Positions 17,423 through 25,542 of a DNA stretch of 37,087 nucleotides are shown in pieces. The first letter of the stretch is position 1. Every line of letters begins with the position of its first letter. Origin of the DNA: DAHVFY01 sp040388665 (lineage in GTDB: Bacteria; Chlamydiota; Chlamydiia; Chlamydiales; Rhabdochlamydiaceae); NCBI GenBank assembly GCA_040388665.1, contig JAZKBL010000035.1:1-37087 (forward strand), given 5' to 3'. The translations under genes were made by a program, and so were the position numbers. The notes beneath the pieces were generated by a model. The model ran no database searches, was not told the origin of the DNA, and worked only from the letters and a program-made list of their open reading frames with translations.

Positions 17423-18869
17423 GCTAACAGATTATTTTGCAGAGGCTATTTATCCAGAAGGAACAGAATCTGAAAAAGCGCTCATCAATAAAATACTCGA
17501 GTCTGCACTGGAAGGCAATTTATGTGTGCACATTGAAGAGGGAGCGCTTCCTGAAAAAATAGTGGCAGATAATCCTGAAGACCTTATTCCTAGAACTCCT
17601 CTGTGTAAATTTAATGACAACTATTATTTGCAGAAAAATTGGGTGTTTGAAACACGTTTTCTTAAATTCGTAAAACAGATTTTATCCAAAAAAGTAGAAC
17701 AAGTACCAATGCCTCATTTGGAGAATTTAAATGTTGAGCAACAAAATGCGGTGAAGTTAGCTTTTGAGCATCCGTTGGTTTTAATTACAGGCGGACCTGG
17801 AACGGGAAAGACGTATACAGCAGTTCATCTTGTTAAGGCTTACTTAGAAAAATTTTCTGAAGCAGAAGTTATCATAGCAGCTCCTACTGGTAAAGCTGTG
17901 TCTAGGTTGGAATCAGCTTTTGAATCTTCAAAAAATGTTCGTACAGCTACTTTACATGCGCTATTTGGCCTTTCTCAAAATTCTACGTTTCTTGAAGAAG
18001 GGTCCATTATTTCTGCTGATTTAATTCTTATTGATGAATGTTCTATGATCGACGCTGCCCTTTTTTCACATTTAGTTGCATCCATTCCAGATCGCGCGCG
18101 TCTTGTTCTTATGGGAGATGGCGATCAATTATCTGCTGTAGAGTCGGGTAGTTTTTTTACTGATTTAAAAGAGAGCGGAAAGGTTCCTTGTGCTTCTTTA
18201 ACACAGTGTTTACGCTCTAGCGAAGAAACAATCATTTCTCTTGCAAAAGCTGTAAATGAAGCAGATGTAGATGGTGTGTTGCCGCAAATCACTTCTTGTG
18301 ATCTTTGGAAAGAAGTTATAGAAAACTTTCCTGGACCTTTCTATGAGGAAAGATCTTATAAAGAACTATTGCATGCATTAGAAAAATTTAAGATTCTTTC
18401 CTGCGTCCGCAAAGGTCCTTTTGGAGTAGATACGCTCAATGAGCTCATTTTTCGTTATTTTCTAGAAAAAATGCAACCGGATGCATTTTTAGCGGTTCCT
18501 ATATTGATCACAAAGAATGACTATAATCTTGGGTTATTTAACGGAGACGCAGGAGTTCTGATCCGTGCATTTTCAGAGAAAACAGCAAGCTATGCTTTTT
18601 TCTCTTCAGGAAAAAAAATTGGATTAAGCCTTCTGCCCTCTTTTGAATACGCTTATGCGCTTTCTGTGCACAAGAGTCAGGGAAGCGAGTATGACAAAGT
18701 ATTACTGTTAGTACCCGTAGGCTCAGAGGTTTTTGGTAAAGAAGTGCTTTACACAGCAATTACTAGAGCTAAAAAAACGATCCTTATCGATGGCGATAGA
18801 GATGTTATCCGTATGGCGCTACAGCGCTCATCCAAACGCTTATCGGGAGTCAAAGAAAGATTGGAATAG
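17421..18869 (+). CDS. recD: RecBCD exonuclease V subunit RecD (alpha chain, 5'-3' helicase)
   Basis: A 482-residue superfamily 1B helicase, short beside the roughly 610 residues of E. coli RecD. Motifs: LITGGPGTGKTYTAVHL (Walker A, residues 124-131), IIAAPTGKAVSRL, LILIDECSMIDAALF (motif II with DE), LVLMGDGDQLSAVESGSFF (motif III), YALSVHKSQGSEYDKVLLLV (motif V) and VLYTAITRAKKTILI (motif VI). It completes a recC-recB-recD order in one direction. Unlike the recC-recB junction, which overlaps, recD is separated from recB by a palindrome that reaches into its ATG. The usual purine-rich ribosome binding site is poor (GGGATAGG inside the palindrome arm), so its translation may be restrained by the hairpin. 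Confidence 0.92.
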   Translation: MLTDYFAEAIYPEGTESEKALINKILESALEGNLCVHIEEGALPEKIVADNPEDLIPRTPLCKFNDNYYLQKNWVFETRFLKFVKQILSKKVEQVPMPHLENLNVEQQNAVKLAFEHPLVLITGGPGTGKTYTAVHLVKAYLEKFSEAEVIIAAPTGKAVSRLESAFESSKNVRTATLHALFGLSQNSTFLEEGSIISADLILIDECSMIDAALFSHLVASIPDRARLVLMGDGDQLSAVESGSFFTDLKESGKVPCASLTQCLRSSEETIISLAKAVNEADVDGVLPQITSCDLWKEVIENFPGPFYEERSYKELLHALEKFKILSCVRKGPFGVDTLNELIFRYFLEKMQPDAFLAVPILITKNDYNLGLFNGDAGVLIRAFSEKTASYAFFSSGKKIGLSLLPSFEYAYALSVHKSQGSEYDKVLLLVPVGSEVFGKEVLYTAITRAKKTILIDGDRDVIRMALQRSSKRLSGVKERLE

Positions 18870-18907
18870 GTTTAACCTGCGTCTTAGAGGAGGTCAAAAG
18901 GAAAAAT

Positions 18908-18929
18908 CACGGGCTAAAGCCCGTGCTAC
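18908..18929 (-). terminator. REP-type hairpin acting as rpsT terminator
   Basis: Read on the minus strand, GTAGCACGGGCTTTAGCCCGTG forms an 8-bp GC-rich stem (18908-18915 with 18918-18925) with a short loop, and is followed by ATTTTTCC. A stem plus T-run 11 bases after the rpsT stop is what a factor-independent terminator looks like. The hairpin belongs to the same sequence family as 7705-7730 (GTAGCAC..CTTTAG..GTG), a pattern that resembles REP elements mobilised by RAYT-type transposases in other bacteria. Confidence 0.7.
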
Positions 18930-18940
18930 AAAGCATGTTA

Positions 18941-19219
18941 TTATTTTGTACGGATGGTGAGGCGGGACTTCATGCGGTTGGCTTTGTTCATTTTGAAGAT
19001 GCCGGTTTTGACGCCTTTGTCGATTAAGCTGTAGACGTTGCTGAGGTTGTCTTTTGTTGCAACAGGATCTTTAGATGTGAGAGCGCTTTCAAAACCACGG
19101 ATCGCTGTATTCACGCGTGAGCGGAATTGCTTATTCTGGACCCGGCTCTTTTCGCTTTGTAGATCTCTCTTTAAAGCTGTTGGACGTTTTTTCTTTTCTA
19201 CTTTTTTTTCTTTTGCCAT
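18941..19219 (-). CDS. rpsT: 30S ribosomal protein S20
   Basis: A 92-residue, Lys/Arg-rich helical protein that binds 16S rRNA at the base of the small subunit. The pattern fits S20: MAKEKKVEKKKRPTALKRDL, then KQFRSRVNTAIRGFESAL, and the typical end KMNKANRMKSRLTIRTK. AAGGA lies nine bases upstream of ATG 19219, and a strong sigma70-like promoter lies at 19257-19286. A hairpin with T-run follows. It is transcribed on its own, convergent with recD and divergent from the DUF3592-type gene, close to rpoD as in Chlamydia. Confidence 0.95.
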   Translation of the reverse strand: MAKEKKVEKKKRPTALKRDLQSEKSRVQNKQFRSRVNTAIRGFESALTSKDPVATKDNLSNVYSLIDKGVKTGIFKMNKANRMKSRLTIRTK

Positions 19220-19256
19220 GATAAGTGTTTCCTTAAAAAATGGTTCTTAAGTGGGT

Positions 19257-19286
19257 ATTCTACTGTATGAAGCGTGATTTAGTCAA
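19257..19286 (-). promoter_or_regulatory. rpsT promoter
   Basis: On the minus strand TTGACT (19281-19286) and TAGAAT (19257-19262) each match the sigma70 consensus at five of six positions and are 18 bases apart. Transcription would start near 19250, about 30 bases before the rpsT ATG. The promoter overlaps the 5' end of the divergent DUF3592-type gene. Confidence 0.7.
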
Positions 19287-19737
19287 TAAAGTTTGGGTTT
19301 TATTAGTTTTTATAACAGCTGGGATCACCCTCTGGTTTTCTGTTTTGGCTTTAATGGGAGTTTGGAATTATCTGAAACTTGAGGCTAAAACGGTAGCTAT
19401 TGTCGATGTTTTTAAAGTAGAGGAAGAGAACCCTTCCCGGTATGTGATTTCTGGGCATTATTCTTATAGAGTAAATGGGCAGATTTACGAGGGGGAAACG
19501 CTGTTTGATAGGGTGCATTACCTAAATAGACCTGCTGCCGAAAAGGATTTGGAGAAATGGGAGAAGATGAGTTGGGAGGCTTGGTATAATCCCAAAGATC
19601 CTAAGCAGTCAAGTCTTCAAAAAATGTTTCCGTTTAAAAAATGTCTTTATGCGTTGTTGACTTTAGGGGTGTTTATTTATTTTTTGATTCTCCGTTATTT
19701 TACATTTTCTAAAAGTAGATGGAAAAATGATGTGTAA
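19267..19737 (+). CDS. DUF3592-type membrane protein
   Basis: A 156-residue protein with two hydrophobic helices, VWVLLVFITAGITLWFSVLA near residues 10-30 and CLYALLTLGVFIYFLILRY near the C-terminus, enclosing a soluble beta-rich domain (YVISGHYSYRVNGQIYEGE and WEAWYNPKDPKQSSL). That arrangement, with YNPxDP before the second helix, is characteristic of DUF3592 proteins, which have no known function. ATG 19267 is preferred because the protein then begins with a short basic end before helix 1; an in-frame ATG at 19240 adds nine residues. Its 3' end overlaps the end of the convergent CoiA-like gene by about 40 bp, and its stop codon lies in a small TGTAAA/TTTACA inverted repeat. Confidence 0.7.
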   Translation: MKRDLVNKVWVLLVFITAGITLWFSVLALMGVWNYLKLEAKTVAIVDVFKVEEENPSRYVISGHYSYRVNGQIYEGETLFDRVHYLNRPAAEKDLEKWEKMSWEAWYNPKDPKQSSLQKMFPFKKCLYALLTLGVFIYFLILRYFTFSKSRWKNDV

Positions 19738-20420
19738 AGCCGTTTTACAAATTGGATGATGGAAAATGAAGTTTTAGTGAGGGTTGTTGCTTTTTGTTGA
19801 CCCCCGTAACGGCTAATGAGGTCGCCTTCAAAGTGAAAACAAGGTAAAGTTTTAGGCTTTGTAATGTCTACCTTTAATTTGGGGCCTCGAAAAATTCTGC
19901 GAGCTCCTCGATAAGTCTCTAATTGATCATAGAAAAAACCTTCTCTGTTTGAAAAATAGCAAGGGCCTTGCCTTAAGAAAAGTTCTCCAAGAGAACAGTA
20001 GGTGCGGTTGTATCTGTGATCAAGAAGGATCCATACGGGAATTAGACCTAGACTTCGGTAATCATGACAACGCTCTTCTGCTTCTTTTTGAGAAATGGGA
20101 GAGCATTGAACTTCAAAGACAATCCCCTCACTTTTCCAAAAGACATCCGCAATTCTTCTGATTTTAGGAAATCGGTATTCGAGGAAGGCTGTTTCAGGAG
20201 GAAGCCGTGTTTGCAATAACCATTGAATATGCAAATGTGTTAAGCTTTTTTTATGTTGGCTGCAGTTTTTTGCGCTTTTTACGTGGTAAAAATGAATTTG
20301 ACGGTGAGGGCCGCTACGCACTCTAATGACGCTATGACATTCAGGACAGCAATAGTCCTTTTGTTTTTGGGCGCAAGACGCTAGAATAGGGAAATCGCCG
20401 TCTAAAGCATAGAATTGCAT
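19695..20420 (-). CDS. CoiA-like competence protein
   Basis: A 241-residue protein resembling CoiA, needed in Gram-positive bacteria for recombination of transformed DNA. Supporting parts in order: an N-terminal zinc-finger-like pair, DYCCPECHSVIRVRSG, followed by HFYHVKSAKNCSQHKKS (the HFAH-type segment); then THLHIQWLLQ; then a nuclease-like core, RIADVFWKSEGIVFEVQCSPIS, with Asp and a Glu-Val-Gln that fit a PD-(D/E)XK site, followed by EAEERCHDYRSLGLIPVWIL. Start ATG 20420 (MQFYALDG) is chosen because a longer frame to 20609 would only translate the adjacent palindrome. No clear ribosome binding site is seen. A role in DNA uptake is inferred from the family. Confidence 0.75.
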   Translation of the reverse strand: MQFYALDGDFPILASCAQKQKDYCCPECHSVIRVRSGPHRQIHFYHVKSAKNCSQHKKSLTHLHIQWLLQTRLPPETAFLEYRFPKIRRIADVFWKSEGIVFEVQCSPISQKEAEERCHDYRSLGLIPVWILLDHRYNRTYCSLGELFLRQGPCYFSNREGFFYDQLETYRGARRIFRGPKLKVDITKPKTLPCFHFEGDLISRYGGQQKATTLTKTSFSIIQFVKRLYTSFFHLLLENVK

Positions 20421-20427
20421 GTTGACT

Positions 20428-20603
20428 TTAACCCCAAGTGAATTCACAATTTGGTTTTTGGCTGCGCTGGCATCCCCAACTTTGAATCCGTCTGTATCGA
20501 ACCTGTGTTTACACAGGCTCTGCTTCGACGCCGGCTTCGCCTGGTTCAAATTTGGGGCGCCAGCTTTGCTAAAACTCCAAATTTTGAATTCACTTGGGGT
20601 TAA
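20428..20603. repeat. long palindrome 3, between coiA-like and rpoD
   Basis: A 176-bp imperfect palindrome. Outer arms are a perfect 18-bp repeat, TTAACCCCAAGTGAATTC (20428-20445) and its complement (20586-20603). Similarity continues inward for about 60 bases with scattered mismatches. The centre is CCTGTGT and ACACAGG around TT (20502-20517). The arms differ in length by about 12 bases. It begins 7 bases upstream of the coiA-like ATG and ends about 50 bases before rpoD, so it lies in the shared upstream region of two divergent genes. Confidence 0.9.
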
Positions 20604-20617
20604 CAACAAATTTGTTG
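20604..20617. promoter_or_regulatory. 14-bp perfect palindrome upstream of rpoD
   Basis: CAACAAATTTGTTG directly abuts long palindrome 3 and lies 38 bases before the rpoD start codon. Its size and dyad symmetry suit a dimeric repressor site, but the function is not known. The rpoD promoter must lie in this short stretch or within the long palindrome; no strong -35/-10 pair was found. Confidence 0.4.
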
Positions 20618-20654
20618 CACCTTGTACGGTAAAATTGTATCTGAATGAGGCTTG

Positions 20655-22319
20655 ATGAGTAAAGGGACTTTTACAAATTTATTTAATCAACAACATCAGC
20701 AGAAGATTGAAGAGCTCGTCGCGATAGCGAAGGAGCAGGGATATATCACGTATGAGGAGATTAATGAAATTCTGCCGATGACGTTTGATTCCGCTGAGCA
20801 AATTGACCAAGTGTTGATTTTTTTAAGTGGGATGGACATCCAAGTCCTAAACCAAGTTGAGGTGGAACGTCAGAAAGAGCGTAAAAAGGAAGCTAAAGAG
20901 CTTGAAGGTCTCCCCAGGCGCTCTGAAGGCACTTCTGATGATCCTGTGCGGATGTACCTAAAAGAGATGGGGTCGGTTCCCCTTCTTACACGAGAAGAAG
21001 AGGTTGAGATCTCTAAACGGATTGAGAAAGCTCAGATCCAGATCGAAAAAATTATCATGAGATTTCGCTACTCTAATCGAGAAGCGATGTCTTGTGCTTA
21101 CTATTTGATTAGCGCTAAAGAGCGGTTTGATAAAATCATTGCTGAAAAAGAAGTTGGTGATAAGCAAGCGTATTTCAGTCTCCTTCCTAGGCTATGTGCT
21201 CTGTTGAAAAAGGAAGATGACAATCTTGAGAACTTTCTTTTTGAGCTGCGCGATCCTAAATTAAAGAAAGTTGATAAAGTCAGAATTTCTGAAGAAATTG
21301 AGAAGTGTAGGATTCGTACGCAGGCTTATCTGCGCAGAATGCACTGCCGTCATAATATCATCGAAGATTTTGGCGAGGTCATTTTAACAGCTTATGACAG
21401 GTTTCTTGTTCTTGAAAAAGAGATGCAGGAGTTGGCGCCTCGTGCGGAAAGAAACAAATTTGCTGCAGCAAAACTTGTCGCTGTGCAAAGAAAACTTTCT
21501 AAGAGAGAACTTGCTGCCGGAAGAACACTTGAAGAGTTCAAAAAAGATGTCCGTATGCTTCAGCGCTGGATGGATAAGAGCCAGGAAGCAAAGCGGGAGA
21601 TGGTTGAGTCCAATCTTCGTCTTGTTATCTCGATTGCAAAAAAATACACGAATAGAGGCCTTTCTTTCCTTGATTTGATTCAGGAAGGAAATATGGGTCT
21701 TATGAAAGCTGTTGAGAAGTTTGAATATAGACGCGGCTATAAATTTTCAACATATGCTACGTGGTGGATTAGACAAGCTGTGACACGCGCAATTGCGGAT
21801 CAGGCGCGTACGATTCGTATTCCTGTGCATATGATTGAAACGATCAATAAAGTGCTGCGCGGCGCGAAAAAATTGATGATGGAAACAGGGCGTGAGCCTT
21901 CTCCTGAGGAACTTGCAGCAGAGCTTGGCCTAACTCCTGAAAGGGTGCGCGAAATTTATAAAATCGCCCAGCATCCGATCTCTTTACAAGCAGAAGTTGG
22001 AGATGGTGGCGAGAGTCAATTCGGAGATTTTCTTGAAGATACAGCGATTGAGTCCCCTGCCGAAGCTACAGGCTATGCTATTTTAAAAGATAAGCTCGGA
22101 GAGGTCCTTGCAACACTTACTGAAAGAGAGCGTACAGTTTTAATTGAGCGTTTTGGTCTTGTCGATGGTAAACCAAAAACCCTTGAAGAAGTGGGTGTTC
22201 GTTTTAAAGTGACAAGGGAAAGGGTGCGTCAGATTGAAGCGAAAGCGCTTAGAAAAATGCGCCATCCAACACGTTCAAAACAGCTTCAAGCCTTTCTCGA
22301 CCTGTTGGAAGGGGAATGA
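20655..22319 (+). CDS. rpoD: RNA polymerase primary sigma factor (sigma-66 of Chlamydia, sigma70 family)
   Basis: A 554-residue housekeeping sigma factor. Region 1.1-like start (FNQQHQQKIEELVAIAKEQG); region 1.2 (DDPVRMYLKEMGSVPLLTRE); a non-conserved insert of about 190 residues; region 2 with SNLRLVISIAKKYTNRGLSF, DLIQEGNMGLMKAVEKFEY and YATWWIRQAVTRAI, which melt and read the -10 box; region 3; and region 4 with TLEEVGVRFKVTRERVRQIE, which reads the -35 box. ATG 20655 with GAGG just upstream is preferred over the in-frame TTG one codon before. The stop overlaps the dinG-like start (ATGA), so the two are co-transcribed. Its upstream region is occupied by a long palindrome. Confidence 0.96.
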   Translation: MSKGTFTNLFNQQHQQKIEELVAIAKEQGYITYEEINEILPMTFDSAEQIDQVLIFLSGMDIQVLNQVEVERQKERKKEAKELEGLPRRSEGTSDDPVRMYLKEMGSVPLLTREEEVEISKRIEKAQIQIEKIIMRFRYSNREAMSCAYYLISAKERFDKIIAEKEVGDKQAYFSLLPRLCALLKKEDDNLENFLFELRDPKLKKVDKVRISEEIEKCRIRTQAYLRRMHCRHNIIEDFGEVILTAYDRFLVLEKEMQELAPRAERNKFAAAKLVAVQRKLSKRELAAGRTLEEFKKDVRMLQRWMDKSQEAKREMVESNLRLVISIAKKYTNRGLSFLDLIQEGNMGLMKAVEKFEYRRGYKFSTYATWWIRQAVTRAIADQARTIRIPVHMIETINKVLRGAKKLMMETGREPSPEELAAELGLTPERVREIYKIAQHPISLQAEVGDGGESQFGDFLEDTAIESPAEATGYAILKDKLGEVLATLTERERTVLIERFGLVDGKPKTLEEVGVRFKVTRERVRQIEAKALRKMRHPTRSKQLQAFLDLLEGE

Positions 22320-24322
22320 AGTTTAGAAAGGACCTTCTTCAGGAAATTTTTTCAGAAGAAGGTCCTTTAGCACGTCTTTTCGGTGTTTTTGAAGCGCGGG
22401 AAGGACAGCTTTCCATGGCAGAACATGTTTTGCGCAGCTTTGAACAAGAAGAAGTAGCGCTGATAGAAGCTGGCACCGGTGTCGGTAAAAGTTTAGCTTA
22501 TCTTGTTCCTGCTGTTATCTGGGCTTTAAATTGCAAAGAAAAAACTGTTATCTCAACTCATACGATTGCTCTTCAAGAGCAACTTCTTAAAAAAGATATT
22601 CCTTTTCTACTGAAAGCTGTCGGTGCAGATCTCAAAGCTGTATTAGTCAAAGGGATGAGCAATTACATCTGTTTAAAAAAATTGGATGAACATCCCGATC
22701 ACCCTTTACGTCTTTTTGCTGAAAATACAGCAAAAGAGGGATGTCGTTCTGAAATGGAATTTTCTGTTACAGCCGATGTGTGGGATCAAGTTAAAGCAGA
22801 ATCTCTTTCTTGTAGCCATGTGCATTGCCCTCATTATAGAGAATGCTTTTTTTTTAAAGCGCGTAAAACTGCAGAAGATGCGCAAATTCTTGTTGTGAAT
22901 CATCATCTTTTGTTGACCGATCTTGCTATAAAGAAAAAACAGAGTGTCGATGATGAGCGTAAAATCCTTCCTGGATTTACCCGGTTGATTATTGATGAAG
23001 CGCACCACTTTGAACAGGTAGCTTTAGAATGTCTTTCAAAAAGGGTTGAAGGGTTTGGTTTGTTGCGTGCGCTTGCATCCATTCTTACAGAAAAACATCG
23101 CTTAAGGCTCAGACAAAAACTGACAACTGAAAAATTCAATCTGCTTTCACACCAGATTGAAATTGATTTACCGTTAGAGAAAAATCAATTAGCGGCTTCA
23201 ATCGACGAGGCTTTTAGAGCGATAAAAATGTTTTTGCCCATTAGTGGGCGTAAACGTTTTCGATCTGAAAGAGAAGAGTTTAAAAACACCTTTTTATCTC
23301 TTAAAACTTCTTTAACAACGTTTTCAGAAGGATTGTTTTCTTTCGTAGAAGCTGTAAATGACAAGAGTTCTACAACAGAGATCGCAAATGTTGCAGGAAG
23401 GCTTGAGGAGGCAGCAGACGTGCTAAAAAGCTTTTTTGAGGGGGAAGAGTCAGCTGAACAGGTGCGGCTTGCAGAGGCATCTTATTTTAGTTCAAATTTG
23501 ATTGAGTCGAGTTTAGATGTTTCTTCTATTTTAAAAGAAAATCTTTTTGATGTGCTTGCAACAACGATTCTTTGTAGTGCAACACTCTCTTCCAATAAAA
23601 ATTTTCAGTATGTGCGTTCTCGTCTTGGAATTGAAAGCACAAACGAAAAAATTTATGAATCCCCTTTTGATTACGCTAAAAGGACTCTTTTTGCAGTTCC
23701 GACAGATTTTCCAGATCCTGCTTCTCCATTTTTTTTGAAAGCTGCAGCTTCAGCAATTTCTTCTGCAATTGAAGCTTCTCAAGGCGGTGCTTTTGTTCTT
23801 TTTACATCCTACGAGATGTTAAGGGCTGTTTATGATCTTGTTGCGCCTTATCATAAATTTCCCTTTTTAAAGCAACAAGATGCAGCAAGAAGCATATTAC
23901 TCGAGCGTTTTAAAGCGAAAAAGGATTCTGTTCTTTTTGGAACAGATTCGTTTTGGGAAGGAGTGGACGTTCCGGGCGACGCTTTGCGCTCTGTGATCAT
24001 TGTTAAATTACCTTTCAGAGTGCCGACAGATCCAATTGAAGAAGCGCAGAAAGAGTCTCTTATCGCAAAAAAAATCGATCCTTTTTTACAAAAAAACATT
24101 CCAGAAGCTGTGATGAAATTTAAACAAGGATTTGGCAGATTGATGCGCACGAAAACTGACTATGGCTGCGTTCTTTGTCTTGATAATCGATTGCTAACAA
24201 AAGGCTATGGCAAATATTTTTTGAATAGCTTACCCCCCTCCCCTACTCTTTTTGCCCCAATAGAACAAATCTCAGAAGCTCTACGCAATTTCTACAAAAA
24301 TCTTATAATGCCCGCTTTGTAG
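22316..24322 (+). CDS. dinG: DinG/XPD-family ATP-dependent DNA helicase
   Basis: A 668-residue superfamily 2 helicase of the iron-sulphur DinG/XPD type, which unwinds 5' to 3' and resolves R-loops or structured DNA. Motifs: LIEAGTGVGKSLAYLVPAVI (Walker A, near residue 50); TVISTHTIALQEQLL; a cysteine set fitting a 4Fe-4S cluster (YICLKKL, then CSHVHCPHYREC); ILVVNHHLLLTDL; the DEAH box in LIIDEAHHFEQ; ILCSATL; FGTDSFWEGVDVPGDALRSV; and FKQGFGRLMRTKTDYG. There is no N-terminal exonuclease domain. The start overlaps the rpoD stop by four bases. The symbol is given by family; E. coli YoaA is a close alternative. Confidence 0.88.
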   Translation: MKFRKDLLQEIFSEEGPLARLFGVFEAREGQLSMAEHVLRSFEQEEVALIEAGTGVGKSLAYLVPAVIWALNCKEKTVISTHTIALQEQLLKKDIPFLLKAVGADLKAVLVKGMSNYICLKKLDEHPDHPLRLFAENTAKEGCRSEMEFSVTADVWDQVKAESLSCSHVHCPHYRECFFFKARKTAEDAQILVVNHHLLLTDLAIKKKQSVDDERKILPGFTRLIIDEAHHFEQVALECLSKRVEGFGLLRALASILTEKHRLRLRQKLTTEKFNLLSHQIEIDLPLEKNQLAASIDEAFRAIKMFLPISGRKRFRSEREEFKNTFLSLKTSLTTFSEGLFSFVEAVNDKSSTTEIANVAGRLEEAADVLKSFFEGEESAEQVRLAEASYFSSNLIESSLDVSSILKENLFDVLATTILCSATLSSNKNFQYVRSRLGIESTNEKIYESPFDYAKRTLFAVPTDFPDPASPFFLKAAASAISSAIEASQGGAFVLFTSYEMLRAVYDLVAPYHKFPFLKQQDAARSILLERFKAKKDSVLFGTDSFWEGVDVPGDALRSVIIVKLPFRVPTDPIEEAQKESLIAKKIDPFLQKNIPEAVMKFKQGFGRLMRTKTDYGCVLCLDNRLLTKGYGKYFLNSLPPSPTLFAPIEQISEALRNFYKNLIMPAL

Positions 24323-24338
24323 TTGAATTTTGAGATGT

Positions 24339-25100
24339 TTAGAAGCGATAGCCGAAAAGGAGTTGTAATCCATAAATGTTTTGGATTTCCGAAAACCCGA
24401 TCTTTAGGAAATAGGGCTCTAGTTGAATATCCCATCTTCTTGTAGTTCCGATGTGCCAGGCAAAAGGAACACTGACTTCTCCTCCCCACATGTTGTCATG
24501 TTCGGAACGATTGAGACCTCTGTGTTTATAGTGCTTCGTTGTAGAGAATGTGGGGAATATTTTTAAGTTCAATCCGGTATTTAGAGTTTCTGTAATTTCA
24601 TATTGACTCCGCATTCCTAGAGAAGCATAACCCATGCTTTCTTTGAATCCAAAGTGATGGTTGCCATTACCGAAGGTGTAACCTCCCAAGCCCGCAAAAG
24701 GGGTTATCAGTCCTATTTTAGGTGCGAAAGTATAACCAAAGCTTACATCAATATTTCCGAACCCTGAGAGACCATGATCTCGATGGAGTTTATACCCTTT
24801 ATAAATGGCACGAAAACCTTGATTGCTACCAGCAGAAACAAGGTCTAGACTTGCATAAAAAGCTTTTGGCTTAAGATACTCATATCCCAGGTTTAGCCCT
24901 AAGAAAAATTTATTGTCGTCAATTTTTACATTTTTGACATGAGTATTGATATCAAACCAAAATGTCACCGGTCCAAAATAAATATGATGTGCATTTTTAG
25001 AGTAAATGGAATTAATAGAGTTATGTGCTGTTTCGTTTCCATGCATATTAGAAAGAGTCAAAGATCCAAGGATTGTAATAAATGGCAAAATTTTGTTCAT
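24339..25100 (-). CDS. outer membrane beta-barrel protein of unknown function
   Basis: A 253-residue secreted protein with a signal peptide (MNKILPFITILGSLTLSNMHG) and a mature part of amphipathic strands: FFLGLNLGYEYLK, IDVSFGYTFAPKIGLITPF, YASLGMRSQYEITETLNTGL. It ends in LLFGYRF, with the terminal Phe of outer-membrane barrels. It is probably an 8-10 stranded barrel; ligand and role are unknown. AGAGAG lies upstream of ATG 25100, two bases after the stop of the beta-lactamase-like remnant, so the two share a strand and possibly a transcript. It ends 16 bp from the end of convergent dinG. Confidence 0.7.
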   Translation of the reverse strand: MNKILPFITILGSLTLSNMHGNETAHNSINSIYSKNAHHIYFGPVTFWFDINTHVKNVKIDDNKFFLGLNLGYEYLKPKAFYASLDLVSAGSNQGFRAIYKGYKLHRDHGLSGFGNIDVSFGYTFAPKIGLITPFAGLGGYTFGNGNHHFGFKESMGYASLGMRSQYEITETLNTGLNLKIFPTFSTTKHYKHRGLNRSEHDNMWGGEVSVPFAWHIGTTRRWDIQLEPYFLKIGFSEIQNIYGLQLLFGYRF

Positions 25101-25102
25101 AA

Positions 25103-25486
25103 TTATTTCTCTCTGAATGTTTGTTTTAAAGCATCATAGTTTTCTTTGGCTTCTTTAGCGGCTTTTAGCCCCTTTGCAATATAGTAGAGGTAGTCGCTGA
25201 TTTCTTTAAAAATATTTTTCAATTTTTTCCAAAAAGATTTACTATGTAAAAACGAGGATAGTTCTTTGCCGGTTCCCGGATGTCCATATCCAACAACATT
25301 GTTTTTTTCATCGCGGTCAACCATGAAACCAAGAGGAGGTTCTCTTTCTAACATATTATTAAAAGTTTGCTTCTCAATAAGGGTGTTGTGTCGAAGAGCA
25401 TGTCCAAAGCGACAAAGGTCCTTTGGCTGTATACGCCAGCAACCATTCCCATGAGGATAGGGCTCCTGTGATTTATCTTTTTGCAT
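25103..25486 (-). pseudogene. remnant of a beta-lactamase-family serine hydrolase (C-terminal part)
   Basis: A 127-residue frame whose first 65 residues resemble the C-terminal half of class C beta-lactamase-like esterases and peptidases: NGCWRIQPKDLCRFGHAL fits the G-G-x-x-S-T-x-x-DLARFG region, and GFMVDRDEKNNVVGYGHPGTG fits the Gly-His-x-Gly motif that replaces KTG. The catalytic SxxK and YxN motifs, which belong further N-terminal, are absent. The frame stays open for 14 codons upstream of ATG 25486 (to 25528) with plausible sequence, then meets a stop 12 bases before tRNA-Ala. The last 50 residues (SFWKKLKNIFKEISDYLYYI) are a Lys-rich helix unlike the family. It is most simply a truncated gene. 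Confidence 0.55.
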
Positions 25487-25542
25487 TACGTCGAACTTAC
25501 CGGGTATAGGACTTTCGGTTACGCTAAATTAATTAGATAATT

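Noticed and set aside
20421..20609. N-terminal extension of the CoiA-like protein
   Set aside because: The extra residues translate palindrome 3; the family-like sequence begins at MQFYALDG.
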